A stretch of DNA of 64,000 bases, taken from contig NC_044573.1 in the NCBI RefSeq assembly GCF_901933205.1, forward strand, positions 32,919,493 through 32,983,492, in the 5' to 3' direction. A program made the position numbers and the translations under genes. This DNA is from Camarhynchus parvulus (lineage: Eukaryota; Chordata; Aves; Passeriformes; Thraupidae). This document shows, piece by piece, positions 12,301 to 22,030 of this stretch. The notes beneath the pieces were generated by a model. That model did no database searches, was not told the DNA's origin, and was given only the letters and a program-made list of their open reading frames with translations. The number at the start of each line of letters is the position of its first letter. Position 1 is the stretch's first letter.

Positions 12301-15300
12301 CAAGTAATTAAAGGTTTATGATTCTGTACTAACCTCCCAGTTTCATGGTGGAGGGACAGAGAGAAAAAGAAGTCATCCTTGAAGTATAAGTACAGTTCTA
12401 GAGCCTTGGGACAGCATAAATTAGGAATATGTAATGCAGAAAAGGCTCTGCACCTTAGTTTACAGAGCATTAATAAAAAGGAGTGTAAATCATTATATAT
12501 TGCCTCTATTACTTTCAGTACTGCATACAAAGCAACTCAAGAGGACAAGTGCATCTCACTGTATTGGTATTTAGCGACTCTGAATCCTCTTCACTTGTGT
12601 TTTTGTGTTTTGAATTCAGTCTTCGTTAACTACTACCTGCAACTAGTAAACAAACTTTTTGCAAAAGCATGGCACAGAATTTAATCACCTCACAATTTAC
12701 AATGGAAAGCAGCTAGTCTGCTGCTGCATATACTTCTCAAGGACCAGTCTTCACAGTTTTAAGATCTCTGGTTAAATGACAACAGAATGTTTCTTAATAG
12801 TGCTATCACAGCATAAAGCAAACAAGTAGGAAACTGACAATACTTAAAAATTCTGGTAGAAAAAAAAATCACTAGCAAAAACATTAAGTACACAATATAA
12901 ATGGGTTTGTGTTCTGTGAAGCACCACACCTTCATTACCTGTAAAATGCCTTGCACATACCGTATACTCTTTTTCACTTATAAAGAGGTTGAGTTCCACT
13001 CTTCCGTATCTGTATATGGAACTGCATTCATACATGGCGAAAAGAAGTCTCCAAAGTCTGTTTCTTTCCAGCTGTTGTGGTACAATTCCAAAAACTTTCA
13101 AAGGAACATCTGTTTCCCACAATAGCAAAAGTATCTTTAAAATTTTGCAGTATGTATTAGACAATCTCATTAATTCTAATGTCTACACTACAAAACTAAG
13201 AGAAGAGAGTCTTTGAGTTCATGTTGTTCAAGAATGAATACAGTTCAAGCCTTAGTCAAAGCTAAGCCCAATTTGCATTAGACAAAAACTTTAAATGACA
13301 AGAAAATACCTAATTATCTGATATTGCAATGGGGTAGGGGGGTGCGGGAGGGGCAGTTCTGAAGCTATCATGAGTCTTAAGCAAAGCTGAAACGTGGAAA
13401 ACAGCATCTAATGATCCAGCATGTGTATTAAAGAGAAAATATATCTCAAGCAAATCCCAAAGTTTTTGCCAAACTGCCTACGCACCCTTCAAACACGTGT
13501 TTGCAACATGTGGGATCATAAACATATACCTGCCCTCCAAGGAACTGCTGCTACACCCAGGGTTTCAAAAAGTTTTTCAGAAGACACAGCAGGTGGTTTC
13601 AAAGCTCCCTTCGCCATAGGATCCATTCTGAAGAAATCTCCATGAATCACCTTTAACTGCCCATCCAGGCTACTCTCTAGGAACTGAATAAAAATAACTT
13701 TAGTTGAAGAAATCTGGATATGGAAACTAGTTTTGCAAAACACCCAACCCAAACAAAAAATGCATTCAAGCACTACCTAAAATTGTTACCCAGTCAACAA
13801 GAGTCAAACCTGAGCTGCTTCTTACAGATAATAAAAAGAACAGCTTCTTTGATTCAGCTGATAAAAATAATTGCCCCCTTCAATTGACATTTTCAATTGA
13901 CAAATTTGACAATTTCTGTGCTGTTCAACTTGAGCTTTAAACCACATTCTTAAATTTGTAAGATGTTTTGCAATGTTTTTAAAAAACCACACAAACTACT
14001 AAACTAAGGAAACCACCCCTTTTAACAATTTGAAACTAGAATTCTTCATATCTGTGGAGAGGATACCTTTTATACACATTTTAAGTCAGGTGAGAGTCAT
14101 TGGTTCCAAACCAGCACTGTAATGCAAACCTTCTAGAGCAACTTCTGCAGCTCTGTGTCTGACCCCCTCTGAATCCATGCAAAGCCCAGGTGAGCAGCAG
14201 AGGACAACACATGTGTCAATTGTAGGAAAACAGACTAAATAGAACTGTGAGATAATCAGAATAACTAAGAGTATTTTTGCAGATTTTTTACAGGTTCGTA
14301 CAGAAGTCTTGCTTGAACATAAACATCTACAATGACTCCAATCAGTTTCAAATTTATGCATGAAATTTTATTTATGCATAGAAAGACTATGTATGAACTT
14401 GAATTCCTACATACACAAAATGCCAAATTAACTTAAAAACATTCTGCATTTGTGATGTACAATGCCAAACTATATACTGTTATTAGGCATTATGTCAGAT
14501 GTTGCAAGTAACAACCACTGTCCAATTCCTTTTTGATCCAACAATTACACAACTATTTAAGCTCTCATTTTCCCTTTAATTTTGTTTTAGAAACATGCAA
14601 CTGAATCAAAAGTATACCTGTAAGTCTGTAAGAAAATCTGAGTTACTTTCCAGAGCTACCACTCTAAAACCTGCATCAAGCAGTGATTGAGTCAAAATCC
14701 CAGGACCTGAGTAGGAAAATAAAGAAAAAAAAATTAGGATAGCGTTTTTGTTTCTAAGTGATTACCTTTGGTGATTTTCCCAACACAACACTTGGGACAT
14801 ATCACCTTCAACAGGAGATAGCTTTTGTTTGTTAAACACATCTCAAAACAAGAGTTAGAGAAATGATTTACAGGCAGCCTGCCCGAGATTTCTCGCTGTA
14901 TTACACCGAGCACAGCATTACAATTAGATACTGAACAGCACTGGAGATAACGTTTGGAATATTTCTATTACTTTTTCTTCTGCCAACTGAAATATACTGT
15001 GAAACCTTACCGACATTATCTTTAAAACACATTCTGCAGAAATATAAACAAAAAAACCCTCAACCATTAAGTAACTGCAGAGGATCATCCACAGCCCATA
15101 ATCCTGGGTGTGCTTTTACTCATAAAGTTCGCCTACAAGACCACAGCATTACCTGACAGAAAATGCCATCTCTGGTCACTCTACAGGAAAGTCTTAACAC
15201 GAGTGACTCAAGCCTCCAGACTGTACCCTCACTAATCCCCCAAGCTCTGCATAAATGCGCCCCCAGGCACACCCCGGGGCCCGCACCCACATGTCTCGGG

Positions 15301-15825
15301 AAGGTGCCAGGCGCGGGTCTGGGACATTCCCCGCTCGGGATTCCGGCCGGGACATCCCGGACCGCAGCGCAGCTGCCACCCCCGCCCGAGATCCCGGGAG
15401 AGGCACGGCCCCAGCCCCTTCCCGCAGCGGGCGGGCTGCCGGCAGGGCCGGTGCCGAGGGCGGCAGCTCGCACTGACCCCCCCAAGGTCACTGGGGCGCG
15501 CCGGAGCCTGGGGCAGCTCACCGGGCGCGAACTCGAGCAGCAGGGGCTGGGGGCCGGGGCCCGGGCCGGCTCCGCCCTGCAGGCAGCGCCGCACGGTGCG
15601 CGCCAGCTGCGGGCAGGCGATGAAGCGGCGGACCACGAGGCTGCTCCGCTGCTCCTTACGCACCAGCCGCTTCTCCTTCGCCGGCTCCGCTACCCGCAGG
15701 GACGGGTAGTGCCGCCCCGCCGTCACCCAGCACGGCGGCAGCCCGCAGAGCAGCGGCCGCAGCAGCCCCGCGGCCAGGAGGCGGCCGCAGCCCGCGGCGC
15801 CCAGCGGGGCCCGGCCCGCCAGCAT
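6126..15825 (-). CDS. TFB2M: TFB2M, mitochondrial transcription factor B2 (eight coding exons)
   Basis: Mitochondrial matrix protein of the rRNA adenine dimethyltransferase family. With POLRMT and TFAM it opens the promoter during mtDNA transcription initiation. Exons, 5' to 3': 15825-15522, 14706-14618, 13683-13530, 13109-12939 (or to 12961), 11336-11257 (or from 11347), 9037-8975, 7777-7626, 6312-6126. All introns are GT-AG. The N-terminus is Arg/Leu-rich with few acids, as expected of a mitochondrial targeting peptide. The SAM-fold motif I is seen as [10 protein letters not shown] (residues 95-104), split by intron 1, followed by the motif II acid in VVALES (117-122). IHGDFF and [14 protein letters not shown] in exon 3, [12 protein letters not shown] in exon 4 and EPWSSF in exon 6 match human TFB2M as I know it. 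Homology-predicted junctions would give about 395 aa (human 396), but exon 5 is one base too long for that; alternative sites give an open 399-aa frame. The chosen ATG has G at -3 and lies in the CpG island. Confidence 0.95.
6313..8974 (-). other. TFB2M introns 7 and 6 (around exon 7)
   Basis: Non-coding AT-rich sequence apart from exon 7 (7626-7777). No transposon recognised. Open frames at 8084-8556 and 8497-8724 have no protein-like features. Confidence 0.7.
7626..7777 (-). CDS. TFB2M: TFB2M coding exon 7
   Basis: 152 nt, 50 codons plus two bases. Acceptor TTCTTGCAG|, donor AAG|GTAAGT. Encodes [20 protein letters not shown], matching human LIQMIPRQNLFTKNLTPMNY in position and core residues. 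Confidence 0.95.
8975..9037 (-). CDS. TFB2M: TFB2M coding exon 6
   Basis: 63 nt, phase 0 on both sides, 21 codons beginning EPWSSF as in human. Acceptor CCCATAG|, donor GGG|GTAAGA. It lies only about 50 bp from the 3' tail of the CR1 at 9089. Confidence 0.93.
9089..10500 (-). mobile_element. CR1 LINE, 5'-truncated and internally deleted, minus strand
   Basis: The 3' end (low coordinate) is an (ATTCT)n tail next to the diagnostic 'ttccaactg...gactagatgatc' block. Minus-strand frames give the CR1 ORF2 C-terminus ([20 protein letters not shown] about 9410-9490, then [17 protein letters not shown] about 9190-9260). Upstream are a palm motif A-like [10 protein letters not shown] near 9905 and the linker [12 protein letters not shown] near 10260-10300. 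The catalytic block with the FADD-type motif, normally between WVKNW and the CALAARRAN region, is missing (around 9750-9830), and frames are broken. It sits inside TFB2M intron 5, in the same orientation as the gene. Inert remnant. Confidence 0.93.
11257..11336 (-). CDS. TFB2M: TFB2M coding exon 5 (5' boundary uncertain: 11336 or 11347)
   Basis: Encodes [20 protein letters not shown]...ELLHK, matching human ADPGNPDLYHVLSVIWQL...VLH. Acceptors: TTTTTTAG| gives a start at 11347 (91 nt), and AAACAG| gives a start at 11336 (80 nt). From 11347 the frame needed by the rest of the gene reads through a TAA, so one base is extra relative to the expected 90 nt. From 11336 the exon is in frame with the 12939 donor. 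Donor AAG|GTAAGA at 11256-11255. Confidence 0.8.
11418..11439. repeat. (AT)n microsatellite
   Basis: Uninterrupted AT dinucleotide run of about ten units in the intron between TFB2M exons 4 and 5, about 70 bp upstream of the exon 5 acceptor in transcript direction. Confidence 0.9.
12939..13109 (-). CDS. TFB2M: TFB2M coding exon 4 (3' boundary uncertain: 12939 or 12961)
   Basis: Acceptor GGAAACAG| (AG at 13111-13110). Encodes [11 protein letters not shown]...[21 protein letters not shown]. Two good donors exist. ACG|GTATGT ends the exon at 12961 (149 nt, phase 0) and is what alignment to human predicts. ACAG|GTAATG ends it at 12939 (171 nt, phase 1) and adds VCARHFT. Only the 12939 donor combined with the downstream exon 5 acceptor keeps the frame open in this sequence. 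Confidence 0.8.
13331..13353 (+). other. G-run cluster, possible G-quadruplex
   Basis: Plus strand has G-runs of 4, 6, 3 and 4 separated by loops of 2, 3 and 1 bases, which fits a stable quadruplex pattern. It is on the template strand for TFB2M, in the intron between exons 3 and 4, in otherwise AT-rich sequence. Confidence 0.6.
13530..13683 (-). CDS. TFB2M: TFB2M coding exon 3
   Basis: 154 nt, 51 codons plus one base. Acceptor TTATTCAG|, donor GGCAG|GTATAT. Encodes [13 protein letters not shown] and [15 protein letters not shown], both close to the human protein. Confidence 0.95.
13684..15521 (-). other. TFB2M introns 1 and 2
   Basis: Intron sequence flanking exon 2 (14618-14706). AT-rich until about 15.24 kb, then GC-rich as it enters the CpG island. 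No repeat recognised. Confidence 0.7.
14618..14706 (-). CDS. TFB2M: TFB2M coding exon 2
   Basis: 89 nt, entry phase 1, exit phase 0. Acceptor CTACTCAG| (AG at 14708-14707), donor CAG|GTATAC. Encodes [20 protein letters not shown], nearly identical to the human SAM-binding motif region. Confidence 0.95.
15522..15825 (-). CDS. TFB2M: TFB2M coding exon 1
   Basis: Encodes the presequence and the start of the methyltransferase-like fold: 101 codons plus one base. Donor is G|GTGAGC (GT at 15521-15520). GC-rich, inside the CpG island. It ends within the glycine codon of the EFAPG motif. Confidence 0.93.
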
Positions 15826-15884
15826 CGCCGCGCCGCCCGCGCCGCGTCTCCCCGCTCCGGGTGCGTGATCGCCGCGGCAACCGG

Positions 15885-15899
15885 GACGTCACTTCCTCC
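15885..15899. promoter_or_regulatory. ETS/CRE composite motif (NRF-2/GABP-like)
   Basis: GACGTCACTTCCTCC on the plus strand reads GAGGAAGTGACGTC on the minus strand: an ETS core (GGAAGTG) fused to a CRE-type TGACGTC. It is about 60-75 bp upstream of the TFB2M ATG. Human TFB2M is known to be driven by NRF-1 and NRF-2 (GABP), so a GABP role is a reasonable inference. I saw no perfect NRF-1 site. Confidence 0.65.
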
Positions 15900-15920
15900 T
15901 GTGCCCGGCCTCTCCAGCGC

Positions 15921-15928
15921 GCTTCCGC
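15921..15928. promoter_or_regulatory. Second ETS-type motif
   Basis: GCTTCCGC, reading GCGGAAGC on the minus strand, 31 bp (about three helical turns) from the ETS core of the composite site. Paired ETS sites are typical of GABP-regulated promoters. Confidence 0.5.
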
Positions 15929-15959
15929 TCCGCCGGCGGAGGCGCTCCGCCCGCCGCCC

Positions 15960-16074
15960 GCCCTTCTATGGTGCCCGCCCCGCGCCGCCGGCAGCCTGCG
16001 GCAGCTCCAGCCCCCGCGCCTCCACGCCATGCCGGCTGGCGGGTCCCGGCCGCCCGAGCCGCCGCGGAGCTGAG
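15960..16074 (+). other. CNST: CNST exon 1, non-coding (start approximate)
   Basis: Ends at a consensus donor, GCTGAG|GTGAGC, with GT at 16075-16076, within the CpG island and facing away from TFB2M. The 5' end is a guess from the promoter geometry. A second usable donor (GCAGG|GTGAGG) lies at about 16101. Confidence 0.5.
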
Positions 16075-17746
16075 GTGAGCTGACAGCGGCTTCTCCGCAG
16101 GGTGAGGAGGAAGGGAAGATGCGATGCTTCCCGGGTGCCGCGCACCGCCGCCGCCTTCTGCTTGTGTCGGCCGCCACCGGGCGCTCCAGGGCGGGCTAGG
16201 GCCGCCGGGCGGGCGGCGGGAAGGAGCCGGTGCCGGGCGGGCTGGGCCGGGGTGGGCAGGCGGCGGTGCCGCGGCTCCCGGCCCCGGCGCGGTGCCCCCG
16301 GAGCGGAGCTCGGGCAGGGCTGGGGCTCGGGAGGGGGCTCGGGCCGGCGGGCAGCGCTGTGGCGGGCGCCCGTGGAACGATGTGTGTGCTCCGTGTGTCG
16401 GTGGAGTCCCAGGAGCTACGTATTTAGTTTGAGGTTTGCCTGGGTGTTTCACGGGAGTCTTTGATCTCCGCGTCTGCAGCTAAATAGTCACTTCGGGACT
16501 CGGTTGTTTGTGTCGCCCTGCCGCTCTCAGCAGGTGCAGGATTCTGCTCCGGCCGATCTCCGGCATCGCTCCCTGCCGGCTTCTCTCTACTCCATACCTT
16601 GTTGCAATTACGGTTTAGGCGAAACCTGTCATTTTCGATAGCAGTGGCGTTGTCCTTTCGGCAACGTCCCAGTACCTGAACGAGAAATAATTTAAAGATC
16701 ATCTTCAAGACGTTTTCAAGTTTTGCCAAAGTGGCGTTCATCCTTCAGGGATGCTATGCCAAAACCTCTCAGTGGCAGGTGAGTGGCGGCAGTGTGATGG
16801 GGGAAGGGAGAGAGAATTCTTCCAAACGTGTTTCCCTGCTCCCTGTCTCATTTGTGCAGAAGGCAAGAGAGATCTGGCAATCACAGGTCTTCAAATTAAG
16901 GGTTCAGAAGTAGACTTTCTGTATGATTTCCTGCAAATTGCTTAATTTCTTGTATCTTGTTTCTCTGCTTGAATTGAGAAATTGACACTTCCCTACTTAC
17001 TAGCCAAAGTCGTTTTGTTTGGTATATCACCCAAAACCAGAAATTGGGATGGAAAATTGTGCCTTTGTTGTTGTGTTTTGGGGAGACCTACATGTGGCAT
17101 GAAGAGCGGCTGGGCTGAATTTAGAAAAATGCCTTAGCAAATGCAGCAGTCCTTCAACTCTGCAGTTTATTTTTAAATACTCAGCTTTTTTATACTGAGT
17201 GCTGTAATAGTTTTCCCTGTGCCTTAAGGGAAATGGACAGATTGTCCTGCTGGATGATGGGATAGACCTCAATCCATTTTTAAACTGGACTTTATGTTTT
17301 AATAGCTTTTTTCCTCTCTTACTAATTAGTCTGATAATTCAGTAATTTGTAGGACTTGTAGAACATCAATCAGAACTTGGTTTTCTTAGAGCAAGTGTCT
17401 AGTAATGTCCTAATTCAGCATTCCTTATCAAAATTTATTGACAGCTATGGCCACAGAAAAGTTAGCTATAGTTTTAAGCTCAATTAATGAATTTTGGAAG
17501 TTTTTGTTGTCAGTTGGAGGACTCAGGAGTGCTACGGTCATCTTTGAATGGGCTGTTCAGAGCAACTGAGATTATTCAAAGGAGTGTTTACTAATAAAAG
17601 CCAAATGACAAAATGCCCTGACAAGTCTTCATACAAATTATACACATTTCTTCACGACTTCATTTATGTTAGCTTAGTACTTGCCTGGATGAACCACATG
17701 TCTCTATGGGCTAAACTCATGGTTTGATTTTTTTTCCCCCTGCTAG

Positions 17747-17844
17747 AACTGCTAGATATATGCTGAGTCTTTCATGCATAAAGGACTACCTCTTTAATGA
17801 CCTGCTCATTATCTTTGACAAACTGATGAAACCATAGGAAAATG
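17747..17844 (+). other. CNST: Candidate CNST exon 2, non-coding
   Basis: A 98-bp stretch bounded by a strong acceptor (long T run, CCCCCTGCTAG|) and a perfect donor (ATG|GTAAGT). It has no frame that continues into the coding exons, so it would be 5' UTR. It carries a complete 25-codon upstream ORF (17760-17837), and its last three bases are an ATG in a good context. Supported by splice signals only. Confidence 0.55.
17760..17837 (+). CDS. Upstream ORF in CNST leader exon 2 (25 codons)
   Basis: ATG (17760) to TAG (17835-17837), wholly inside candidate exon 2. Its Kozak context is weak (T at -3). If the exon is included, ribosomes must pass it before reaching the consortin ATG. The peptide is not recognised, and a purely regulatory role or none is likely. 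Confidence 0.3.
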   Translation: MLSLSCIKDYLFNDLLIIFDKLMKP

Positions 17845-19294
17845 GTAAGTCTTTTACTTTTTAAAATTTATTTAGAAATTACAATGTAGAAAATTGTTTA
17901 ATATATTGAAGTGTATCACAGGGAGACTTGAACAGTTATTTTTACATTATGGTTGATTGTGATATATGTTTTCTAGTTTAATCCAGCTATCACCACATGC
18001 AAATATATGAATTTACAGTCTTACCTCATACAGCCTTATGCCTTTGTAATTTATGTGCATTGTTGAGTGCTCTGGAATTGTTTCCTTCTAATTGTTGTTT
18101 CCTGAAATAAATCAGAGGGAATCAAGAGGGTTACCTGTTCTATTGGATTCCATTCTATGTTTGAACCAAAAGAGCTCATTTGTTGTATGGGTTAAAAGGA
18201 TAGTAAAGAGATTTGATTTTTTTTTCAATGGTTCTAAATACCTTTTGCATTTACCTTTATTTGGCTGAATTTAAAGCTTAATTTTCAAGTTAATATTATA
18301 ACATTAGTCTTTTACTATTATTTTGCTATGTTGCAGCCACTTAGCCATAGTAAGTATCGGCAATTGTGTCTAAGTAACAGTGAAAATTGCAGAAGTACCT
18401 GGATCTTGATCTCAATTTTTCAAACTCTTGTGCCCATGCTTCATTTTAAGTACAAATTTGGCAGAATTTCTATCTTCCACAAAAAGAACCTGATGAGTAT
18501 GTCAATGGAAATTTGCATGATGGTATTTTTTCCTTGTCCTCCTAGTGGATACTTAGTCTCCTCTAAGGACTCAGAATACAGATTAAATTTGAAAGGTTTA
18601 CATGTTATCAAATACCACCTCTAATGTGACTTTTAGAAAAAGCTTTCAACAGAAATGAAAGAAGCTCTTACAATAGAGCTGAAAGAATCACTTAAGCCTA
18701 TTTGCTTCAGTAATGTGAAAATAAAATAATCTGCTACATGCTTGACAGAATGTCTCTGCTTTGCTGAGATGCAGGATGCTGCAGAATTCATTTATTTTGT
18801 TAAGCATACTTCAATAATTTTGTTGTAATGCTTGGTTGGTGACCAAGGAAAGTAGTAGAAGGAGTGGTAAGAGATTTTTTCGAAAGTGCTCTAAGCACTG
18901 CACACTCAGGAAAAGAGTCTCTTGGAAGAGTTACTTTTTAAAATCTATCAGAGAGTAACCTCATTCTTTTGTCATATTTTCTTGCCATTGCTGTCCCCCG
19001 CTCCTAGCCCATATGTGCACAAAGGAAATCTCCCAAGAACTAAAGTAACATTTAATCCTATGCCACAATCTGGTTTGAGATCCAGTGAGTTTGCAGCCTG
19101 TGGGTTGTGTTGGACATCTTCCTTTGGAGCAGAAGTCTGCCTTTATAAGGACGTCAGGCATTTTTGTGTTTAGAGCTGTTACGGTCTATAAACCTTAACT
19201 TAACTGCTTTCCTCCATGTCCTCTGTTGACAATTAAAAATGGCTTGACATTTGGATGGGGGACAGTGGCTAGGGAGTGGGGGGATTTTTGCAGT

Positions 19295-19375
19295 TTGGCC
19301 AAGCTATTAGTAGCAAGGGAAATTAGAATCCCGGGTTCCTTGGACGCTCGCCTGCTCCATGTGACAATGTAGATT
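19295..19375 (-). repeat. MIR-like tRNA-derived SINE fragment
   Basis: The plus strand reads 'gcaagggaaattagaatccc' followed by 'gggttcc', the reverse complement of the B-box region and spacer of an MIR-type SINE. Diverged; assigned by pattern memory only. Confidence 0.4.
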
Positions 19376-21654
19376 CCAGCCCAGCACTGAAAACCTGATT
19401 AATAGGGAGTTGCTGTCCATTAAAAGTCTGTTAGATCAATTGTGCAGATCACTGGAGAGTGACTGCCTAGGTACCAATTAAGTGAAACTATCAAGTCAGT
19501 TCTCCTTTGAGATAGTTTCTGAGCACTAGGTGTGAAGTCCTGTATGCTAGAATAAGCTTATTTGAATAAAAAAGTTAAACCACTCCTTTGCTATTTTTCT
19601 TATGTAATACCATGGTGTTTAATAGGAAAGCTTTTTCATACCAGGTGCAGATTGACTTTGCAGCCTTACAAACACTGCAGCAAAGTTCACAGCTGACAAA
19701 AGAACCATTCAGAACAAAAGTAAACATTTTAAAAATTATCTGGTGCCTTGAATTCTGTCCCTGTTGATGCTAACAACAGTGTCCATGTTTTATTTCCCTT
19801 CTACTGAACACTAAGCAATATTTTTTACATTTTCAGTGGAAGGGTGAAGGGTTTTGTAGTGTGAAGATGGTTGCGTAAGCTGTGTATTATAAGGCATTTT
19901 GGCAGGGTTACAAATTTCTCACTCTGTACTTTGTCTGTGTGTACAGAGAATCTCAGTCCCTAGGGCTATCAATCTGGCATCTTTCATCAGCACTAAATTT
20001 ACTGCAAATATTTTTTGTGTGCATGCAAAAAAAAAAAGCTCTATTAAACCTTTGTGGGGAGGAGCGAAAACACTCAATAGATGCTTTTTCTGTTTATTTC
20101 TCTCAGAATTTCTCTTCGTTGAATTCTGGTGAGCATGTTCTACTGACTTAAATTCACTCAGCATGTGTTTGTGTCTATCTCATCATAAGTCTTTATCCAG
20201 AAGGCTTTAGAAATGTTGCCTTGTTCGAGAGCCTGTCACACCAAAGATTTTTTTACTTGTTTTTTTCTTATTAATCTACTTACAATATAACTGTGATGTC
20301 TTTGAAACTGTCTGGCTAACTGATAAAAAAAGTGAAACGCTGCTAGTGCCAGTGATTCCCGTAGACAAATTTTGCTGTGTTGTGTGCTTGCTTTTTAGGA
20401 ACAGAGCTGCTTAGCATGAGTGTGAAGTTTTTTCCACTGCTGTTCCATTACGCTGCTCCACCTGTCCCAAGTGAATTGCTAATGTGTGGCCTTAGAATGT
20501 GAGCTTTAGCACTGCTTTTCTCTGTCCATGCCAATGATTTTCTTGGGTTTTTTGTTTGGAGCATTGATGTTACACTGGAAGGCAAGTTCAGATTAATTCA
20601 GAATAGCTTTAAAAAAAAAAGAACCTAAAACTAATTGTGGTAGTTATTTTATCTTGGTAAAATGAACATGTTAGAAGATTTTTAAGTTCACTTGATGAAT
20701 ATGTTACTGAAATAATGTGGAAATTCATAATGTACATTTTGGAGGTTCTTTCTTAATGGTTATAACTTGGAATTTTGTGTGCTTTTAGCCTCTGAGTGAG
20801 GGCATGAGGATCTTATCACTTCATACCAACATTTCATCTGGACCTGGGTTACAGTTCAGGTGTTGTTCATTCTGTTTTTACAGTTCTACAGTTGGCAAAA
20901 TAAACAAATTAAGGTGCATCTTGTCCTGAAATTACACATTTGTCAGTTGTTCAGCAATATTTTGGCATTTTCACTGACTCATGTCTTTATTTTGTAAAGT
21001 GACTTACACCATGCAGAGCTTACACATTTGATCCTAGGAAGACTTGATCTTAGCAAGAATTGGCATATAAAATTACTCTTTATCCAAATGTTGTTTTGGG
21101 AGCTGCTTAGTTTCTTACCTGGATTTCTCTTTTTCTCCTGGAAGACTGTTGAAGTCTGCTATGTTAATATTGTAATATAACATCATTAACATAAGGAGAA
21201 GTAATAGTCATTCAGTTTTTCTATGGGCTGTTAAACTTCTTCTATCATGGAATCATTGAAACAATCTCCCTTTGGTTTTTAAGTGAGATTAGTTTTTACC
21301 ACTTTACAGTACTGAGTTTTTGCTAATGTTTGTGATAGTGGGGATTTTTTAATGGAAAGACCTTTTTTAAATAGAAACAACTTAAAGCGACCTTGATCAT
21401 AGTTTTTTGAAAAGCTGATCTGAAACAAATTAGATCTCTGTTTAGAGGCTCAAGTTTTGCAAGCATTCAAATTCTGTAAGGAGAAACTGGTAACTGTGTG
21501 CTTCAGAAAACCTCTCTAAGATCTATTAGTCAAAAGTATGTGTAAATTGTTAGAGACAGCTCATATAGCCAATATCTGTTTACACAATTAGAGCCAAAAT
21601 GAATTTACCATAATAACTTCCTGTTGAAAGGGGGAGAGTTGAAACAGCACTCAA

Positions 21655-21732
21655 GGCTAAATTCACCACTGGGGTTAAGTAGTTGCAGCTTCATTAACTT
21701 CAGTCCAGTTACACCAGTGATTAATTTTTTGG
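21655..21732. repeat. Imperfect palindrome, MITE-like
   Basis: The left arm around 21657-21677 (CTAAATTCACCACTGGGGTTA) pairs imperfectly with the right arm around 21708-21730 (GTTACACCAGTGATTAATTTT). The central part (cattaacttcagtccagtta) resembles an old amniote interspersed repeat containing 'ttgacttcagtggagttaca'. Probably a fossil non-autonomous element. Confidence 0.45.
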
Positions 21733-21879
21733 GGGTTGTGAATTGCTTCACATAGATCTCTTACAGCTCATACATGATTAAGTTCTTGCTCATGCATTTA
21801 AGGGCCAAAAGAAGAAAGAAGAAAAAAGGCCAGATTAAATGTATTGTACCTCCTTACAGTCCTTGTATGAAATATTTAT

Positions 21880-22030
21880 TTCATAATCTCTCATTGTATT
21901 AATCTTTGCTACATCCCTGTGAGGTATATCAGGACTTTGTGGTTGAGAAGTGCAATACAGATGATATAACAGTGTGATGACTTCATGGAGGAGGTTCAGA
22001 GCACAGAAGGGATTTGATCTCATTCATTTG
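21880..22030 (-). repeat. MIR-family SINE fragment
   Basis: The plus strand includes 'catccctgtgaggtatat', then 'tggttgagaagtgc' and 'ttcagagcacagaagggatttgatct', which follow the order of the reverse complement of the MIR core and 3' half. Strongly diverged. Confidence 0.45.

Larger units (their letters stand above)
10501..12938 (-). other. TFB2M intronic sequence around exon 5
   Basis: AT-rich intron sequence outside exon 5 (11257-11347). It contains an (AT)n microsatellite at about 11418-11439. No other repeat or gene recognised. Confidence 0.65.
15240..16440. promoter_or_regulatory. CpG island, bidirectional TFB2M/CNST promoter
   Basis: About 1.2 kb of very GC-rich, CpG-dense sequence with abrupt edges to AT-rich flanks. 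It holds TFB2M exon 1 (minus) and the presumed CNST exon 1 (plus). No TATA box is seen near either start, as is usual for CpG-island promoters. TFB2M translation starts at 15825 and the CNST exon 1 donor is at 16075, so both transcription starts must lie within roughly 250 bp. Large open frames on both strands here reflect lack of stop codons in GC-rich DNA. Confidence 0.9.

Noticed and set aside
15163..16083. 306-codon plus-strand open frame in the CpG island
   Set aside because: It runs antisense through TFB2M exon 1 and across the promoter; it is open because GC-rich DNA lacks stops, and its composition is low-complexity Ala/Pro/Arg.
15656..16452. Overlapping 173- and 187-codon minus-strand frames upstream of TFB2M
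   Set aside because: Same cause: CpG-island composition, no recognisable domains, and they overlap the promoter and CNST exon 1.
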